Origin: Aptenodytes patagonicus
Lineage: Eukaryota; Chordata; Aves; Sphenisciformes; Spheniscidae
Length of the DNA: 64,000 nucleotides
Direction: 5' to 3'
Assembly: GCF_965638725.1 (NCBI RefSeq)
Contig: NC_134949.1
Location: forward strand, 121,271,794 to 121,335,793
Part shown: positions 61,501-64,000 of the stretch, one piece after another
Layout: every line of letters begins with the position of its first letter
Position numbering within the stretch: the first letter of the stretch is position 1
Notes under the pieces: model-generated
Told to the model about the DNA's origin: nothing
The model's input: the letters and a program-made list of their open reading frames with translations, nothing else
Databases searched by the model: none
Translations under genes and position numbers: made by a program

Positions 61501-63134
61501 AGTTCTTTCCTTTTTCCTGAAATTCTCTCTTCATTTCTCTCTTCGGTTCCCAACGACATTGTCTCACTGCCCCCCCACCCCCACCCCTGATCTTAAGTCT
61601 CCACACTGATGTTTATGACCCTCCAACCCCTGCTCTTGCCCCAACATACTGAAACATCTTCTTGGGCCATCTACAGAAATAATGCCAATCGCAGCTCACT
61701 GCTAGGGGCCCTTCCCTGCACCTCCTTGAAATCAGCTCTTGCAGCTCCCTGGGGAAATGCAGAGAGCTGAGCCCCACAGCTCCAACTTGCCTGTACTACG
61801 CTGGGGTGAATCTTCCCAGACCCATCTACTGTTTTCAAAATGCATTTGCTGTACAAATGTGTGATTTTTGTCCCAGCACTCTCAGTTTTATTTTACTTTT
61901 AACAGCAGCTCTTTCTTTACTTTTTAAACGGGAGGCAGAGAAGAAGGGTCATTTAAAAAATCATTTCATTACCAACTGTTCATTTTCTCATGCTTTGTGA
62001 GGTTTTGAGGGGGCAGAGGATTGGATTTTCTTATCTTTCTAAGTTACTTTTTTTGCTGTCTTTATCTCCTTTTCCTGGAGTATTCCAGTGTATAATTCAA
62101 CTAATAGCCTGCTATTGCAGTGACCTCGAAGAAAGCTGATACTCTTCCTCTAGTTCAGTCTTCTAGTTTCTTACTGGAGATCTAAGGGGCTTTTTTTAAT
62201 GCTGTACTAGGAACTTGTGGGAGAGGATGAGGTAGATTCTTCTGAACTGCATTTCTACCAAAGCTTGCTTCCACATCCCTCTGCCTTCTCCAACAGTAGG
62301 ATTTTTCCCAAAACTCGCTAGTATCATGGAGAACTGTCGAATGCTCTTCACTTGCCGTTTTTAAGCACAGTGCTGCAGTTCTCAAAGCAAACTTCAGTGA
62401 TGCCAGGCTCTTGCCTTGACCTGCCTGGCCACTGCCCAGCCAGGGCATGCTAGGAAGACTCTCGGTACAAATCTGTAAATGGTCTTGGCGAATGGCTGCT
62501 GGCTCCCACACTGCCTTGCAGATCCTGCAAAAGCAACAGGGGAGGTGGGACGTATATGCCACTTTCCAGCTTTGCAGGTACAAAATCTGTTTCTCCTGTA
62601 TGCAATATTTGCCTGTAATCTAAAGCACTGACACAGGCCTCATGACGGTGCTGAGCAGCCAGCCTTCTTCGACGCTTCTGCCTGTTAGGAGGTGTTATCC
62701 CCATCCCTCCCCTCCTTCCTAAATCCTTGATGGGATCCTTCGGTCCCTGTGGAGACTTAATACAAAATAGCAGACAAGACCGAGGGAGAATCTGCCCTCC
62801 TTCACCGGGGGAGATACCCACCGATCAGGAGCATCAGTCCCAGCCTCATTAGTGCTTGAACAACTACAGAGATACTAAACTCTCTAATACCTCTTGAGGA
62901 GTTAATTAAAGGGGTTTAATCTCCGCTGAGAAGAAGGGAAGCTGAACCTATCCCCGGAAATTACTTTCTCTCACGGAATGACGTAAAATCCAACTAGCAC
63001 CCTGCACCGGGTGGACGGCCGCCCTGCAACTGCACGGGATGCCTCGTGTAACGTAGGCAAAGAGGATGCTGCTCGAGCGCCTCCACAGCGCGCCTGCCTT
63101 TAATTCATTTTCTGTGTACATTTGTTTTATTAAA
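58505..63134. other. intergenic DNA, no gene seen
   Basis: AT-rich and without recognisable exons or repeat families. It contains the G-run cluster at 61343 and a C-run cluster (three runs of 4-7 C) at 61570-61587. Confidence 0.5.
61343..61371 (+). other. potential G-quadruplex motif
   Basis: Five runs of three or more G (4, 3, 8, 3 and 6) are separated by one or two bases within 29 bp, which satisfies the standard G-quadruplex pattern. Formation in vivo is inference. Confidence 0.7.
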
Positions 63135-63665
63135 GCGGAAATCCCCCGGCTTTTAAACGCGCTGAATAACCGGGGCGGCTCGGCAGCGAGCCGCTGCGGC
63201 ATTTGCAGGGGAAGAGTGACCCCCGCTGGCCACGGCGCGGAAAGGAGCCCCCGGCCCCCGCCCCGCCGGGCTCCCCCGCCCGCCCTCCGCCTGTGGGGAG
63301 GCCCGCGCGGCGCATCTGCGTCCTCCCTCCTCAGCCCTCTCCCCCGGCTCCCCTACAGAAAAGCCGCCGGCCGCGCTGCTGGCTTGTGCCTCTGCGCGGG
63401 CACCGCGCCGCTCCGCAGGCAGAGCGGCCGTTCCCGGGGCAGCCCCGGGGATTTTTGACGGCTGAGCGCGTCCGGCAGTTCTACCCCGGGAACGCGCCGG
63501 TGGGCCGCAGAAACGCCTCTCCGGCCCCCGCTCTTTCCCGTAGAGCAGGAGGAGCCCAGCCGCCTGCTAGCAGGGCTGCCGCGCTACCCGGAGGGCGGAG
63601 GCGCAGAACTCAGCTGGGGCTCTGGCTCCGCGCTGAAGCTGGGCGTTGGAGCTAACCGCCTCCCA
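63135..63665. promoter_or_regulatory. CpG island, candidate promoter of an unidentified transcript
   Basis: About 530 bp of very GC-rich sequence with dense, undepleted CpG, in sharp contrast to the AT-rich desert before it. It contains Sp1-type GC boxes (ggggcgg at 63172-63178 and ccccgccccgcc near 63254) and a 7-bp hairpin at 63176-63193 (cggctcg / cgagccg). There is no strong TATA box. In vertebrates such islands usually mark transcription starts. Neither direction nor gene can be decided: open frames through it (for example 63203-63655, plus) are proline/arginine/alanine-rich artefacts of composition. The next protein gene expected from mammalian synteny is TIAM1, but nothing here identifies it. 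Confidence 0.65.
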
Positions 63666-63669
63666 GGCA

Positions 63670-64000
63670 GCTGGCCCTGACCACCAGCGAGACAAAGGCT
63701 CACATCATCGTGGTCGTCGGGAGCAAAACTGCTCCAGTCACTCCAGCAAACAGGCCATGGGCTCCTGCACAGTCACTGGCTGCCAGCTCAGCTTCTCGCG
63801 AGCCGTCCATCACAAAACATTAGGAGCGCGTTAGGCATGGCAGAGACATCTGAACCGAACCACCAGCCCGGAGGACCAGGCAGGTGCGCAGTACTGCGTG
63901 TTGCCTCGGCTGAGTGGGGCAAAGCCTCCAGCACGCCTGGGGTAACCACGCAGGGCTGGCCCCGTGCAGCTGAAGGAGAGCCTCAAGGCTCACTGAGTTT
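63670..64000. other. flank of the CpG island to the window end
   Basis: Moderately GC-rich, with no recognisable exon. If the island drives a plus-strand transcript, its first exon or intron would lie here. Confidence 0.4.

Noticed and set aside
63203..63655. 150-codon Pro/Arg/Ala-rich frame in the CpG island
   Set aside because: GC-rich DNA has few stop codons; composition alone explains it.
1..64000. CRISPR arrays, operons, phage or other prokaryotic systems
   Set aside because: There are no spaced direct repeats, ribosome-binding sites or dense coding; the window is clearly vertebrate.

Overview
The window reads as vertebrate nuclear DNA, most likely from a bird. The transposable elements are CR1 LINEs, including one young copy with the typical avian 3' end, plus decayed amniote CR1 and MIR-type SINE relics. 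I saw no L1 or Alu. The only protein-coding genes I can support are two intronless claudin reading frames on the minus strand: CLDN17 (519-1187) and CLDN8 (14064-14738). Adjacent, same-strand CLDN17 and CLDN8 is also the arrangement on human chromosome 21q22 (established knowledge), so this looks like the syntenic avian locus.

Layout. 1-1.5 kb: CLDN17 with a plausible TATA/CCAAT core promoter. 1.5-14 kb: intergenic DNA with a MIR-like relic, a strongly decayed plus-strand CR1 (about 7.8-9.36 kb) and, abutting its 3' end, a well preserved 5'-truncated minus-strand CR1 (9366 to about 10245). 14-15 kb: CLDN8 with a TATA box, a C-rich box and an AP-1 site. 15-63 kb: a gene-poor, AT-rich stretch with small CR1 and MIR fragments, a 470-bp pyrimidine pentanucleotide satellite (18.34-18.81 kb), a 1.3-kb ancient CR1 (35.7-37.0 kb), several perfect hairpins or short tandem duplications, and a more GC-rich block of unknown nature (55.8-58.5 kb). 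63.1-63.7 kb: a CpG island, the best candidate for an unrecognised promoter.

The two claudins are four-span tight-junction proteins. In mammals claudin-17 forms anion-selective paracellular channels, and claudin-8 is mainly a cation barrier that also works with other claudins in chloride permeability. Both copies here keep the W-GLW-C-C signature of the first extracellular loop and a C-terminal Tyr-Val PDZ-binding end. I found no bacterial-type system, CRISPR array, confident tRNA or rRNA gene, or intact retrovirus. Nothing here amounts to an undescribed system; the findings are local features worth checking.
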